This document shows, in pieces, positions 16,043 through 26,349 of a DNA stretch of 64,000 nucleotides. Position numbers and translations under genes: made by a program. The number at the start of each line of letters is the position of its first letter. Within the stretch, counting starts at the first letter, position 1. The stretch lies in the NCBI RefSeq assembly GCF_004135975.1, contig NZ_CP026538.1, forward strand, positions 806,001-870,000. Direction: 5' to 3'. The stretch comes from Solidesulfovibrio carbinolicus (GTDB lineage Bacteria > Desulfobacterota > Desulfovibrionia > Desulfovibrionales > Desulfovibrionaceae). The notes under the pieces are model-generated. The model saw only the letters and a program-made list of their open reading frames with translations. It ran no database searches and was not told where the DNA came from.

Positions 16043-17721
16043 GGCGCGGTCTCTTTTGCGGGCAGGACTATCCCCCGCTCAGCCAGGGCGGCGGCCAGGC
16101 GTCCGTCCGGATCGGCGGCGGCCAGCCGGCGGGCGAACCGGGCCGTCTGGCCTTGGGCCATGGCTGCCTGGGCGGCGACCAGGGCTTCCTCGACGCCTGG
16201 CTCGCGGCGAAACGCGGCCAGATTGGCCAGGGCCAGTTCCAGGCCCAGGGACCAATCGCCGGGGCGGTGAAGGGAGAGATTGGAGAGCAAGCCCACCCGG
16301 TCGGCCTGGGTGCCGGGATGGCGGCGCAGGATGGCGGCCAGCCGGCGGTCGGGCTCCAGGGCCTCGGGGCGCAGCAGCTTGGCTGCGATCAGGCATTCGG
16401 CGGCGTTGTCCGGCACAAGCTGCTTGGGGTCAAAGGTCGTGCCCGGGGCGGCGTGGCGGACGGCACCTTCCAGGGCGGCGGCGAAAAAGACCAGGGCGTC
16501 GAAGGGGTCGTCCAGCCGGGCGGCCCGGGCCTTGCCGGTCGCGCCCACAAAGGCGGCGTAGGCCCGGCGGGCGGCCTCGGGGTCGCCAAGCCGGTAGCCG
16601 GCCAGGCAGGCCACGGCGGCCACATGGGGGTTTGCCCGCAGATCCGGCCGGGCCAGACAGGCTCCGGCCAGGTGGGCGTAGAGATCCCGGCTGCCCAACC
16701 CGGCGGCGGTGTGGAGCAGGGCGGCGGCCACGGCGGGCGTGGGCGGGGCGGCGGACAGGCGTTCCCAGATTTCCGGCGCGCCAAGGGGCAGATGCCCCGC
16801 CCGCCACAGGGCGAAAAGGGTCAGGGCCAGGGCCTCCCGGGTCTGGGGACCGGTGGCCGGCCTGCCCGGCGAGGCGGCGGCCGCCTCGGCCAGCGCCAGC
16901 AGAGCCTGGGCCCGGTGGCGGGGCAGGTGGCGGTCGGCCACGGCGGCGTGGGCGGCCCGGCCCATGGCCTCGGCTGCTTCGGGATGGCGGGCCAGGAAGC
17001 GTATCTGCTCGTCGAGTTCCAGCACGTCGTCGTAGTAAAGCGCCTCGCGCCCCGGGACGAACAGCCTCTCCACGCCGGGCGGCTGGCGTTCGGTCACCGG
17101 CAGGCAGCCGCTGGAGGCGGCTTCGAACAGGCGCTGGTTGACCTCGCCGGCGATGCACTCGTTGGGGCAGGCCCGGGCGTCGTCGTAGACGGCGGCCAGG
17201 GCCGGGCCGTGGGCGTCCTGACAGGGGACAAGCCCGGCGGCGGCGAGGTGTTCGGCGAACCAGGCCCGGCGGCGGCGGTGTGGGGTGATGCGGCCCACGA
17301 AGGCCAGGGCGTGGCGGCGGTCGGCAAAGGGCACAAAGGGCCGAATTGTGCCGTGCCAGGTGATCCAGGCCGTGCGCGGCCAGCCGGCTTCGGCCAAGGG
17401 GACGGCCTGCTGGGGCTGGGTGGAGGCGACGGCGTCAAAAAGCCGGGCGTAATGGCGTTGCCAGAAGCCATTGAGGTGCGGATCGCGGGCCCAAAAAAGG
17501 GTCGGGCATGGGGCGGCCTCGACATCGGTCAGGATGACCCGTTTCCCCAGATGCTCCTGGTGGATGACGCAGTCCGGCGGCTCGGGCAGTCCGGCCAGGA
17601 GCTGCGGCAGGCTGACGACGCCGGCCGGCGGGTCGAGAGTGGTTGCGGCGATGCCCAGCCCGGCAAAGGCCGAGTCCAGGGAGGAGTGGATGAGACAGAC
17701 GTTGCGTATCCGGGCGGCCAT
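16039..17721 (-). CDS. Glycosyltransferase with DUF3880/CgeB-like domain and C-terminal helical region
   Basis: 560 residues from the ATG at 17721. A GTG at 17844 would add 41 basic residues, and neither has a clear ribosome-binding site, so the start is uncertain. The first ~300 residues resemble CgeB-type GT-B transferases: CVIHQEHLGKRVI, LFWARDPHLNGFW, ALAFVGRITPHRRRRAWF, CPNECIAGEVNQRLFEAAS with GCLPVTE, then LYYDDVLELDEQIRFLARH. The remaining ~260 residues are Ala-rich helical repeats, possibly TPR-like. It heads the operon and overlaps the three-domain protein by ATGA, so the two are translationally coupled. Confidence 0.75.
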   Translation of the reverse strand: MAARIRNVCLIHSSLDSAFAGLGIAATTLDPPAGVVSLPQLLAGLPEPPDCVIHQEHLGKRVILTDVEAAPCPTLFWARDPHLNGFWQRHYARLFDAVASTQPQQAVPLAEAGWPRTAWITWHGTIRPFVPFADRRHALAFVGRITPHRRRRAWFAEHLAAAGLVPCQDAHGPALAAVYDDARACPNECIAGEVNQRLFEAASSGCLPVTERQPPGVERLFVPGREALYYDDVLELDEQIRFLARHPEAAEAMGRAAHAAVADRHLPRHRAQALLALAEAAAASPGRPATGPQTREALALTLFALWRAGHLPLGAPEIWERLSAAPPTPAVAAALLHTAAGLGSRDLYAHLAGACLARPDLRANPHVAAVACLAGYRLGDPEAARRAYAAFVGATGKARAARLDDPFDALVFFAAALEGAVRHAAPGTTFDPKQLVPDNAAECLIAAKLLRPEALEPDRRLAAILRRHPGTQADRVGLLSNLSLHRPGDWSLGLELALANLAAFRREPGVEEALVAAQAAMAQGQTARFARRLAAADPDGRLAAALAERGIVLPAKETAP

Positions 17722-18029
17722 GGCTGGGGGAGGTTTGTCCCGCGCCCGGCGGGCCTTGGCGAGACGTTTGAGCGGTTTGGCCCGTTTGGGCGTCCGGCCG
17801 CCGTGGCTGGCCTGGCCGGTTGCCGTCCTGTGTCGGAAATCCACCCGGCCCGTGTCCGGCCCCGGTTCGTGTCACCGGCGCCGTTCCTGGCGGCCCCAAG
17901 GCCTCGGTTCCGGCTCTCCCCGCCACAGGCCCGTCAGGTCCTTACGCCACAGCGGGCGCTTGGCGCTGCCTGGCCGCGAGCATGCGGCTTTCCCGGAAAC
18001 CGGCGGCCGTATTTTCCAGGGGACGCGGC

Positions 18030-18338
18030 CTAGACCACGACCACGGAATTTTCGCAGTCGCCAAAGGGGCTGAAGGCGTACTTGTCGGCCTCGGGGTCGC
18101 TGATCCAGACTTCCCCGTCAATCAGATAACGGAACTGGTATTCGCGGCCGGCGGGCAAATCGAGGGTGGCGGAAAACGAGCCGTCCTTCTGGCGGCGCAT
18201 GGGCGCGGCGGCCACGTCCCAGTCGTTGAATTCGCCGACAAGATGGACGCCGGAGGCGTTTTTGGCCTGTTCCTTGGTCAAGGCGAAGGTGACCTTGCAC
18301 ACGGGTTTGCTTTTGAGCGGCTTTTTTTTCAGCGACAT
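18030..18338 (-). CDS. Small CBM48/isoamylase-N glycogen-binding protein
   Basis: 102 residues from the ATG at 18338, with AAGGAGAG upstream. After a Lys-rich start (MSLKKKPLKSKP) comes one early-set domain: VTFALTKEQAKNASGVHLVG, EFNDWDVAAAPMRRQKDG, PAGREYQFRYLIDGEVWISD, PEADKYAFSPFG. These are the hallmark strands of CBM48 modules found in glycogen-branching enzymes and AMPK beta subunits. As a stand-alone domain it has no catalytic part. It is cytoplasmic and probably binds glycogen or a related alpha-glucan, perhaps as an adaptor. Immediate neighbours do not include glycogen enzymes. Confidence 0.85.
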   Translation of the reverse strand: MSLKKKPLKSKPVCKVTFALTKEQAKNASGVHLVGEFNDWDVAAAPMRRQKDGSFSATLDLPAGREYQFRYLIDGEVWISDPEADKYAFSPFGDCENSVVVV

Positions 18339-18476
18339 ATTCTCTCCTTGGGGCGACGGCTCCAAGCCGACTGGACGGCCGGCGGCACGGCGCAATGTGG
18401 AGGCATAGCCAGGAGGTATCCCCTCCGGGCGGCGAAGTAAAATCTTTTTTGGGAAGATCGCGTCACGCCGCCAGGT

Positions 18477-18872
18477 TTATAGGACGGATTCCTTTTTGAG
18501 CGTTTCCAGCATGGCCGCCAGATGCAGGGGCTTGGTGAAATAGCAGGTGGCGTTGCCCCGGAAAAACGAAGTGGCCACATTTTTGACGTCGTCATGACAG
18601 GTGATCATCACAACCTTGGCTTCCTGGCCCGGGGCCACGGCGCGGGCGCGTTCCAGTTCGCGGATGGCGGCCAGGGCGGCGTGGCCGTCCATGACCGGCA
18701 TCTGGATGTCCATGAAGACGACGCCAAACGGCTTGCCGTCGTTCAAGGCCAGGGTGAAAAGATCCACGCCCTCGCGGCCGTTGCCGGCGCAGACGCACTC
18801 GCCGAACGGGGCCAGGGTGGCCCTCAGGGTGAGCTGGGAGAGCGGATCGTCGTCCACGATGAGAATTTTCAT
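18477..18872 (-). CDS. Single-domain response regulator (CheY-like)
   Basis: 131 residues from the ATG at 18872, with AAGGGGGC upstream. Receiver signature residues are all visible: acidic pair in ILIVDDDPLS, phospho-acceptor aspartate in VVFMDIQMPVMDG, the conserved threonine in VVMITCHDD and the lysine in CYFTKPLHL. There is no output domain, so it would act by protein-protein contact or as a phosphate sink. No kinase is directly adjacent; several orphan kinases lie 10-30 kb away in the window. Confidence 0.92.
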   Translation of the reverse strand: MKILIVDDDPLSQLTLRATLAPFGECVCAGNGREGVDLFTLALNDGKPFGVVFMDIQMPVMDGHAALAAIRELERARAVAPGQEAKVVMITCHDDVKNVATSFFRGNATCYFTKPLHLAAMLETLKKESVL

Positions 18873-19076
18873 GGCGCCCCCTTGCAATCGGTCTGCCTAA
18901 GCAGGCAATCCGCTTCATGTGATGCCAAAAAAGCGTTGGCGACGCAAGGCCGGCCGGCAATACCCGGAGGGCGCACCGCAAGGCTGGATTTTTTCGGCGC
19001 TGGGCACTAGGATGACAGGCGGCCCGGCCAGCCCCGTCATGGGGCGGCCCTTTTCCCTTGGCAAACGGATGCGACT

Positions 19077-19786
19077 ATGCGAGCTGTGCTGTTCAAATTG
19101 GCGGTTGTGCCGCTGACGTTTTTTTTCTCCAGCCTGTGCTGGCTGACCGCGCGCCTTGGCCGCGACGGGCGGCTGTCCCATGCCGTGGAGTGCCTGTGGG
19201 CCAGGTGCCTCGTCTGGACGTCCGGCGTCCGGCTCGAAGTCGATCTGTCGGCCCTTGATCCCGGCCAGACCTATATTTTCATGGCCAACCACCAAAGCCA
19301 CATGGACATCCCGATCCTGTTCGCAGCGCTGCCCGGCTGGAATTTCCGCTTTCTGGCCAAGGAAAGCCTGTTCAAAATTCCGGTCTTCGGCCCGGCCATG
19401 CGCCGCATGGGCCACGTGGCCATCGACCGGGGCAACCGGCGCAAGGCCATGGAATCCATCCAGGAAGCCGTGGACCTCGTTTCCCGGGGCATCGGCCTGT
19501 TGGTCTTTCCCGAAGGCACCCGGTCCATGGATTATTCGAAGCTTCAGGAATTCAAGACCGGCGGCATGATCGTGGCGCTCAAGTGCCAGGCTCAGGTGGC
19601 CCCGCTGGTGCTCGTGGGGTCCGGGGGGGTGCTGCCCAAGCACGGCCGCCGGTTGACCCCGGGCGTGGTGCGGGTGCGGGCCTTGCCGCCCTTTGACGCC
19701 GCCGCCCTGTATACGCTCAAGGAACGAGAAAATTTCAAAAACGACCTCTGGGACCGCATGGACGCGGCCTATCAGGAGATGCGCGC

Positions 19787-19790
<4 letters not shown>
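19077..19790 (+). CDS. plsC: 1-acyl-sn-glycerol-3-phosphate acyltransferase
   Basis: 237 residues. PlsC acylates lysophosphatidic acid at sn-2 to give phosphatidic acid at the inner membrane. A hydrophobic N-terminal anchor (LAVVPLTFFFSSLCWL) is followed by block I NHQSHMD (catalytic H72 and D77), block II around FLAKESLFKIPVFG, block III FPEGTRS, and block IV around VAPLVLVGSG. The ribosome-binding site is weak. The stop overlaps the RNase J start by ATGA, so the two are coupled and phospholipid synthesis is linked to RNA processing in one operon. Confidence 0.94.
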
Positions 19791-21442
<1,652 letters not shown>

Positions 21443-21458
21443 CGCGGGAGAACCGTTC

Positions 21459-22232
21459 ATGAAGGTCTTGCGGGTGCGCCATGGCGACGCCGCCTTTTAT
21501 GCCCAGCTGCTCATGGAGCAAAACGCCGTGCGCTGCCTGGACAAGACCCTTGGCCTGGACGCGCCCATCCCCCTGGCCGAGGTGGCGGTGCTGGCCCCGG
21601 TGACGCCTTCGAAGGTGATCTGCGCCGCCGGCAACTTCCGCGACCGGCTGCGCGAGATGGGCCGCGATCCGTCCGATGGGCCCATGCTTTTTTTAAAGCC
21701 GCCCTCGGCCGTCATCGGTTCGGGCCAGGCCATCGTGCTGCCGCGCGCCTCGGCCCGGGTCGAGGCCGAATGCGAACTGGCCCTGGTCATGGGCCGGGCC
21801 TGCCGCAACGTGGCCCCGGCCGACGTGCCCAAGCATCTTTTTGGCCTCAGCTGCGCCAACGACGTCACGGCCGTGGACCTGCGCGAGCGCGACGAAACCC
21901 TGGGCCGGGCCAAGGGCTACGACACCTTCGCTCCCATCGGGCCCTGGATCGAGACCGAGCTCGGCGATCCGGCGAGCCTGACCCTGCGCCTGCTGATAAA
22001 CGGCCAGACCGTGCAGACGGGGTCCTGCGCCGACATGGCCGTGGGGCCTTTCGAGCTGGTGAGCTTCGTCTCCTCGGTGATGACCCTTCTGCCCGGCGAC
22101 GTGATCCTGGCCGGTTCGCCGGCCCGGCCGTGTCCGCTGGCCCCGGGCGACGAGGCCCGGGTGGAGATTGACGGGGTGGGGGTGCTCATCAATCCGGTGC
22201 GGGCCGAAGGCGAGGCCGCGCCCCTGCAGTAG
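21459..22232 (+). CDS. Fumarylacetoacetate hydrolase-family protein
   Basis: 257 residues from the ATG at 21459, with GGGAG upstream, 16 bases after the RNase J stop and so cotranscribed. The FAH fold is indicated by [24 protein letters not shown], the metal-binding [43 protein letters not shown] and the terminal [15 protein letters not shown]. The family cleaves or decarboxylates 2-oxo acid ring-fission products, and many members act as oxaloacetate decarboxylases/tautomerases. The usual TGTPxGV motif reads AGSPARP. The substrate is unknown. Confidence 0.88.
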   Translation: MKVLRVRHGDAAFYAQLLMEQNAVRCLDKTLGLDAPIPLAEVAVLAPVTPSKVICAAGNFRDRLREMGRDPSDGPMLFLKPPSAVIGSGQAIVLPRASARVEAECELALVMGRACRNVAPADVPKHLFGLSCANDVTAVDLRERDETLGRAKGYDTFAPIGPWIETELGDPASLTLRLLINGQTVQTGSCADMAVGPFELVSFVSSVMTLLPGDVILAGSPARPCPLAPGDEARVEIDGVGVLINPVRAEGEAAPLQ

Positions 22233-22260
22233 GAAATTCGCGTCCGGTCCGTCCGGGCGC

Positions 22261-22289
22261 TTGCCTTTTCGAGAAAAGCGGACTACAAG
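22261..22289 (+). promoter_or_regulatory. Sigma70-type promoter for rpsB-tsf
   Basis: TTGCCT at 22261-22266 and TACAAG at 22284-22289 with a 17-base spacer, about 98 bases upstream of rpsB. Position and spacing fit a housekeeping promoter. Confidence 0.5.
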
Positions 22290-22386
22290 CCGCAGTTCTC
22301 CAAACACGCACGCCCCGCGAGCCAATCCTGGGTGCCGGATGGTCCGGCCCAAATTCCGGGGCGGAGGGAAAACCCAAGGAGTTCCC

Positions 22387-23163
22387 ATGCCTTACGTTAC
22401 CATGAAGCAGCTGCTTGAGACTGGCGTCCACTTCGGACACCAGACCCGTCGCTGGAATCCCAAGATGCGCCCGTTCATCTTCGGGGCCAGAAACGGCATC
22501 CACATCATCGACCTGCAGCAGACCGTCAAGCTGTACCAGAAGGCCCACGACTTCATTTCCAACGTCGTCGCCGGCGGCGGCCGGGTCATCTTTGTGGGCA
22601 CCAAGCGCCAGGCCCAGGAGTCGGTGAAAAAGGAAGCCGAGCGCGTCGGCCAGTTTTCCGTCACCAACCGTTGGATGGGCGGCATGCTCACCAACTTCCA
22701 GACCATCAAAAAGAGCATCGACCGCATGAAGACCCTCGAACGCATGTTCGAGGACGGCTCCATCAAGCGCTTCCCCAAAAAGGAAATCGTCATGATGGGC
22801 CGCGAAGTGGGCAAGCTCAACGATAACCTGGGCGGCATCAAGCACATGGATCGCCTGCCCCAGGCCGCGTTCATCATCGACCCCAAGCGCGAAGAGATCG
22901 CCGTGCAGGAATGCCGCAAGCTCGGCATCCCCATCGTGGCCGTGGTGGACACCAACTGCGATCCCGACGTCATCGACTACGTGATCCCGGGCAACGACGA
23001 CGCCATCCGGGCCATCAAGCTTTTTGCCGCCAGCATCGCCGAAGCCTGCATGGAAGGCGCTGCCCAGAACAAGGACGACGAGCCGGTCGCGGACAAGGAC
23101 GAAAAGCCCGAAGCCGCCCCGGTCGATGAAGCCGAAACCGCTACCGAAACCACCGGCGAGTAG
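22387..23163 (+). CDS. rpsB: 30S ribosomal protein S2
   Basis: 258 residues from the ATG at 22387, with AAGGAG 5 bases upstream. Typical S2: [93 protein letters not shown] and [13 protein letters not shown]. An acidic C-terminal tail of about 30 residues ([19 protein letters not shown]) extends beyond the core. Sits in the conserved rpsB-tsf-pyrH-frr-uppS order. Confidence 0.98.
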   Translation: MPYVTMKQLLETGVHFGHQTRRWNPKMRPFIFGARNGIHIIDLQQTVKLYQKAHDFISNVVAGGGRVIFVGTKRQAQESVKKEAERVGQFSVTNRWMGGMLTNFQTIKKSIDRMKTLERMFEDGSIKRFPKKEIVMMGREVGKLNDNLGGIKHMDRLPQAAFIIDPKREEIAVQECRKLGIPIVAVVDTNCDPDVIDYVIPGNDDAIRAIKLFAASIAEACMEGAAQNKDDEPVADKDEKPEAAPVDEAETATETTGE

Positions 23164-23175
23164 GAGGATTCCCCT

Positions 23176-23778
23176 ATGTCGGCTATTTCCGCTGCCAGCG
23201 TGAAGGCCCTGCGCGACAAAACCGGCGCGGGCATGATGGATTGCAAGAAGGCTCTTGGCGAGTGCAACGGCGATGAAGAAAAGGCTGTTGCCTGGCTGCG
23301 CGAGAAGGGGCTGTCCAAGGCCCAGAAGCGCGCCGGCCGCGCCACCTCGGAAGGGGTGGTTGGCTCCTACATCCACTCCAACGGCAAGCTCGGCGTCATG
23401 GTCGAGATCAAGTGCGAGACCGACTTTGTCGCCCGCTCCGAGCGCTTTTTGGAGTTCGCGAAAAACGTGGCCATGCAGATCGCCGCGGCCAACCCGGTGT
23501 GCGTGACTCCCGAGGAAGTGCCGGCGGACCTGCTGGCCAAGGAACGCGAGATCTTTAAAAACCAGGCCATGGAAGAGGGCAAGCCCGAAGCCATCGCCGA
23601 GAAGATCGTCGACGGGCGGGTCAAGAAGCTCTACAAGGAAATCTGCCTGTTGGAACAGCCGTTTATCAAAGACGACAAGGTCACCATCAAGGACCTGATG
23701 AACGAACTCGTCGGCGTCATCGGCGAGAACGTCCAGATCGGGCGCTTTAGCCGCATGGCCCTGGGCGAGGACGCCTAG
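23176..23778 (+). CDS. tsf: Elongation factor Ts
   Basis: 200 residues, the short form found in many deltaproteobacteria. It exchanges GDP for GTP on EF-Tu. N-terminal UBA-like domain (SVKALRDKTGAGMMDCKKAL, EKAVAWLREKGLSKA), then the core with the TDFVARSERF motif that contacts EF-Tu, and the conserved LLEQPFIKDDKVTI. Follows rpsB by 12 bases with AGGAGG, and ends at a strong terminator. Confidence 0.97.
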   Translation: MSAISAASVKALRDKTGAGMMDCKKALGECNGDEEKAVAWLREKGLSKAQKRAGRATSEGVVGSYIHSNGKLGVMVEIKCETDFVARSERFLEFAKNVAMQIAAANPVCVTPEEVPADLLAKEREIFKNQAMEEGKPEAIAEKIVDGRVKKLYKEICLLEQPFIKDDKVTIKDLMNELVGVIGENVQIGRFSRMALGEDA

Positions 23779-23798
23779 GCGGCCACGCACCGCTGATC

Positions 23799-23826
23799 AA
23801 ACGGGCCGCAAGGCCCGTTTTTTTTG
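23799..23826 (+). terminator. Intrinsic terminator after tsf
   Basis: AAACGGGCC (23799-23807), loop GCAA, GGCCCGTTT (23812-23820) continuing into a run of T to 23825. Textbook Rho-independent terminator separating rpsB-tsf from pyrH. Confidence 0.9.
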
Positions 23827-24084
23827 AGTCGCAGAGCGAACCCGCCAGGGTTTCGCTTGCATCGCGGCCCGATGCGGGCAAGATGGCGCAACCGCCCTGC
23901 CGGGCGGACGCCGCCTTGCCCCATCGGACACGCCGCCAACGGTTGTCGTCTGTTCGGGAGGGGGCGGACGGCCCGGAGGCGGCCTACGGCCGACCGGAGC
24001 GCCAGGCGGGGGATCGTCCGCGTCGTCGCGCTTCCGGACCTGGCCGGCCATGGACCGACACCCTTCCCCTTCAGGAGACGTCCC
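23827..24084 (+). other. Leader region of pyrH
   Basis: GC-rich and without an open frame carrying a start signal. Must hold the pyrH promoter, but I find no confident -35/-10 pair. No riboswitch-like structure recognised. Confidence 0.4.
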
Positions 24085-24807
24085 ATGTCGAAATTGCGGT
24101 TTTCCCAGGTTTTGCTTAAGATCAGCGGCGAGGCGTTGGCTGGCGGCCGGCCGTTTGGCATCGACAACCAGACCATCACGAATTTTTGCCGGGAGATCGT
24201 GTCGGCAACCGAAAAGGGGGCCAGGATCTCCCTGGTCATCGGCGGCGGCAACATTTTTCGCGGCGTCTCGGAGCAGGCCGCGGGCATGGATCGGTCCTCG
24301 GCCGACTACATGGGGATGCTGGCCACGGTGTTAAACGCCCTGGCCGTGCAGGAGGGCCTGGAGAAGCAGGGATTGTCCACCCGCGTCATGTCGGCCATCA
24401 CCATGCGCGAGGTCTGCGAGCCCTACATCCGCCGCCGCGCCCTGCACCACCTGGACAAGGGCCGGGTGGTGATCTGCGCCGCCGGCACGGGCAATCCGTA
24501 TTTCACCACGGACACGGCCGCGGCGCTGCGGGCCATGGAACTCAAAAGCGAGGCCATCCTCAAGGGCACCAAGGTCGACGGCGTGTACGACAAGGACCCG
24601 GCCAAACACGCCGACGCCGTGAAATTCGACGAGTTGACCTACATGGACGTGCTGGAAAAGCGGCTGCGGGTCATGGACACCACGGCCATCAGCCTGGCCA
24701 TGGACAACAACATGCCCATCGTGGTCTTTAATATGTTTACCGCTGGAAATCTGAGCCGGGTGCTGGCCGGCGAACCTGTCGGCACCGTCGTCAAAGGAGG
24801 CCAATAA
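24085..24807 (+). CDS. pyrH: Uridylate kinase
   Basis: 240 residues from the ATG at 24085, with CAGGAGA upstream. It phosphorylates UMP to UDP; bacterial-type amino-acid-kinase fold, hexameric. Motifs: [40 protein letters not shown], the [13 protein letters not shown] stretch, [33 protein letters not shown] and the terminal [15 protein letters not shown]. The distal part of the conserved translation/division gene cluster. Confidence 0.97.
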   Translation: MSKLRFSQVLLKISGEALAGGRPFGIDNQTITNFCREIVSATEKGARISLVIGGGNIFRGVSEQAAGMDRSSADYMGMLATVLNALAVQEGLEKQGLSTRVMSAITMREVCEPYIRRRALHHLDKGRVVICAAGTGNPYFTTDTAAALRAMELKSEAILKGTKVDGVYDKDPAKHADAVKFDELTYMDVLEKRLRVMDTTAISLAMDNNMPIVVFNMFTAGNLSRVLAGEPVGTVVKGGQ

Positions 24808-24808
24808 C

Positions 24809-25363
24809 ATGCAGACCGTGCTCAAGGACGCTGAAGATCGGATGAAAAAGGCGCTGGCCGCCCTGGACAAGGAGTTTTCCCGTCTGCGTACCGGACGGGC
24901 CACGACTTCGCTCCTCGACGGCGTGCGCGTGGACTATTACGGCACCGCGACCCAGCTCGACCAGCTGGCCTCGGTGGCCACCCCCGACAGCCGCACCATC
25001 ACCATCCAGCCCTGGGACCGCAAGGCTTTCGCCGACATCGAGAAGGCCATCCTCAAGTCGGGCCTGGGCCTGACGCCGGTCAACGACGGCAAGATCATCC
25101 GCATTTCCATTCCGCCGCTGACCGAAGACCGCCGCAAGGATCTGGTCAAGGTGGCCAAGAAGTACGTCGAGGAAGCCAAGGTGGCCATGCGCAACGTGCG
25201 TCGCGACGCCAACGAGCTGCTCAAGAAAAAGAAGAACGACAAGGCCATCAGCGAAGACGATCAGCGCAAGGGCCAGGACGACGTGCAAAAGCTCACCGAC
25301 AACTACATCGTCAAAACCGATGAGGCCTTTTCCAAGAAGGAAAAGGAAATCATGGAGATCTAG
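24809..25363 (+). CDS. frr: Ribosome recycling factor
   Basis: 184 residues from an ATG with AAAGGAGG at 24793-24800. RRF with EF-G splits post-termination ribosomes. Conserved blocks: [93 protein letters not shown] and [11 protein letters not shown]. It follows pyrH by one base. Confidence 0.97.
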   Translation: MQTVLKDAEDRMKKALAALDKEFSRLRTGRATTSLLDGVRVDYYGTATQLDQLASVATPDSRTITIQPWDRKAFADIEKAILKSGLGLTPVNDGKIIRISIPPLTEDRRKDLVKVAKKYVEEAKVAMRNVRRDANELLKKKKNDKAISEDDQRKGQDDVQKLTDNYIVKTDEAFSKKEKEIMEI

Positions 25364-25365
25364 CC

Positions 25366-26085
25366 CTGGACGTCCAGAAGCTTCCGCTGCCCCGGCATGT
25401 GGCCGTCATCATGGACGGCAACGGCCGCTGGGCCACCATGCGCGGGCTGCCGCGCAGCGAGGGACACCGGGCCGGCGTGGAGTCGGCCCGGGGCATCGTC
25501 ACGCGCTGCCGGGAACTCGGCATCGGACACCTGACGCTCTATACCTTCTCCAAGGAGAACTGGGGCCGGCCGGCCGACGAGGTCAAATTCCTCTTCGACC
25601 TGCTGGTGCGTTTCCTGACCAAGGAACTGGACACGCTTTTGGCCCAGTCCATCCGCTTTAAGGTACTTGGCGAGCTGGACGAGTTGCCCCTGGCCGCGCG
25701 CACGGTGCTGTCACGGGTCATCGCCAAGACGGCCCACTGCGAGGCCATGACGCTCAATCTGGCCCTCAACTATTCCGGCCGCGAGGAGATTTTGCGGGCC
25801 TGCCGCAGGCTTTTGGCCAAGGGACTGGCTGCCGAGGCCGTCACCGAGGAAGCCCTGGCCGCCGAGCTCTACACCGTCGGCCAGCCCGACCCGGACCTCA
25901 TCATCCGCACCAGCGGCGAGATGCGTTTGTCCGGCTATCTGCTGTGGCAGTCGGCCTACAGCGAATTTGCCTTCCCCGAGACGCTGTGGCCGGACTTCAC
26001 CCCGGCCTGTCTTGACGCCATCCTGGCCGACTACTGCAATCGCACACGCCGTTTCGGCCTGACCGGCGAACAGATCCAATCCTAG
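25366..26085 (+). CDS. uppS: Undecaprenyl diphosphate synthase (isoprenyl transferase), start uncertain
   Basis: About 229-239 residues. It condenses isopentenyl units onto farnesyl diphosphate to make the lipid carrier for peptidoglycan and O-antigen. Motifs: VAVIMDGNGRWA (catalytic aspartate), TLYTFSKENWGRP, LNYSGREEI, PDLIIRTSGEMRLSGYLLWQSAY and EFAFPETLWPDF. The only standard initiator in frame is GTG at 25399, which lacks a ribosome-binding site and would remove the conserved LPRH preceding VAVIMDG. A CTG at 25366 with GGAGAT upstream keeps it, and an in-frame stop at 25321 limits the choice. I list the CTG start with low certainty. Last gene of the cluster. Confidence 0.85.
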   Translation: MDVQKLPLPRHVAVIMDGNGRWATMRGLPRSEGHRAGVESARGIVTRCRELGIGHLTLYTFSKENWGRPADEVKFLFDLLVRFLTKELDTLLAQSIRFKVLGELDELPLAARTVLSRVIAKTAHCEAMTLNLALNYSGREEILRACRRLLAKGLAAEAVTEEALAAELYTVGQPDPDLIIRTSGEMRLSGYLLWQSAYSEFAFPETLWPDFTPACLDAILADYCNRTRRFGLTGEQIQS

Positions 26086-26118
26086 CTTTTTCCCGAGCGA
26101 CCCGGGCAGGATAACTTT

Positions 26119-26172
26119 GGGGCCGTTGGCGCTCCCGGCTTTGGCCGGAAGCGCCAACGGCCCCGTTTTTTT
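26119..26172 (+). terminator. Intrinsic terminator after uppS
   Basis: A 15-bp perfect stem (26119-26133 with 26150-26164), a secondary CCGGC/GCCGG pairing in the loop, then a run of seven T. Confidence 0.92.
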
Positions 26173-26270
26173 GCGGCGGCGCAAGGCGTCAACCGCGCTT
26201 GCCCCGCTCCGTTTATCCCACGCATCCGCGCCTGACCCACCCGCTAGTGGCTCCCCCGCCCGTCACAGAC

Positions 26271-26310
26271 GGCCAGGGGGTCCGGGGGGATTAGCCCCCC
26301 GGCGGGTCAC
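26271..26310 (+). repeat. Dispersed GC-rich intergenic repeat, copy 3
   Basis: GGGGGTCCGGGGGGATTAGC followed by CCCCCCGGCGGG. Same GGGGGGTC / GGGGGG-loop-CCCCCC core as the copies at 31023 and 45012, with a diverged right flank. Lies just beyond the MCP stop. Confidence 0.55.
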
Positions 26311-26349
26311 GGGCAGCGCCCGTGCGGATCCGGGCAGCGCCCTGCCCTG

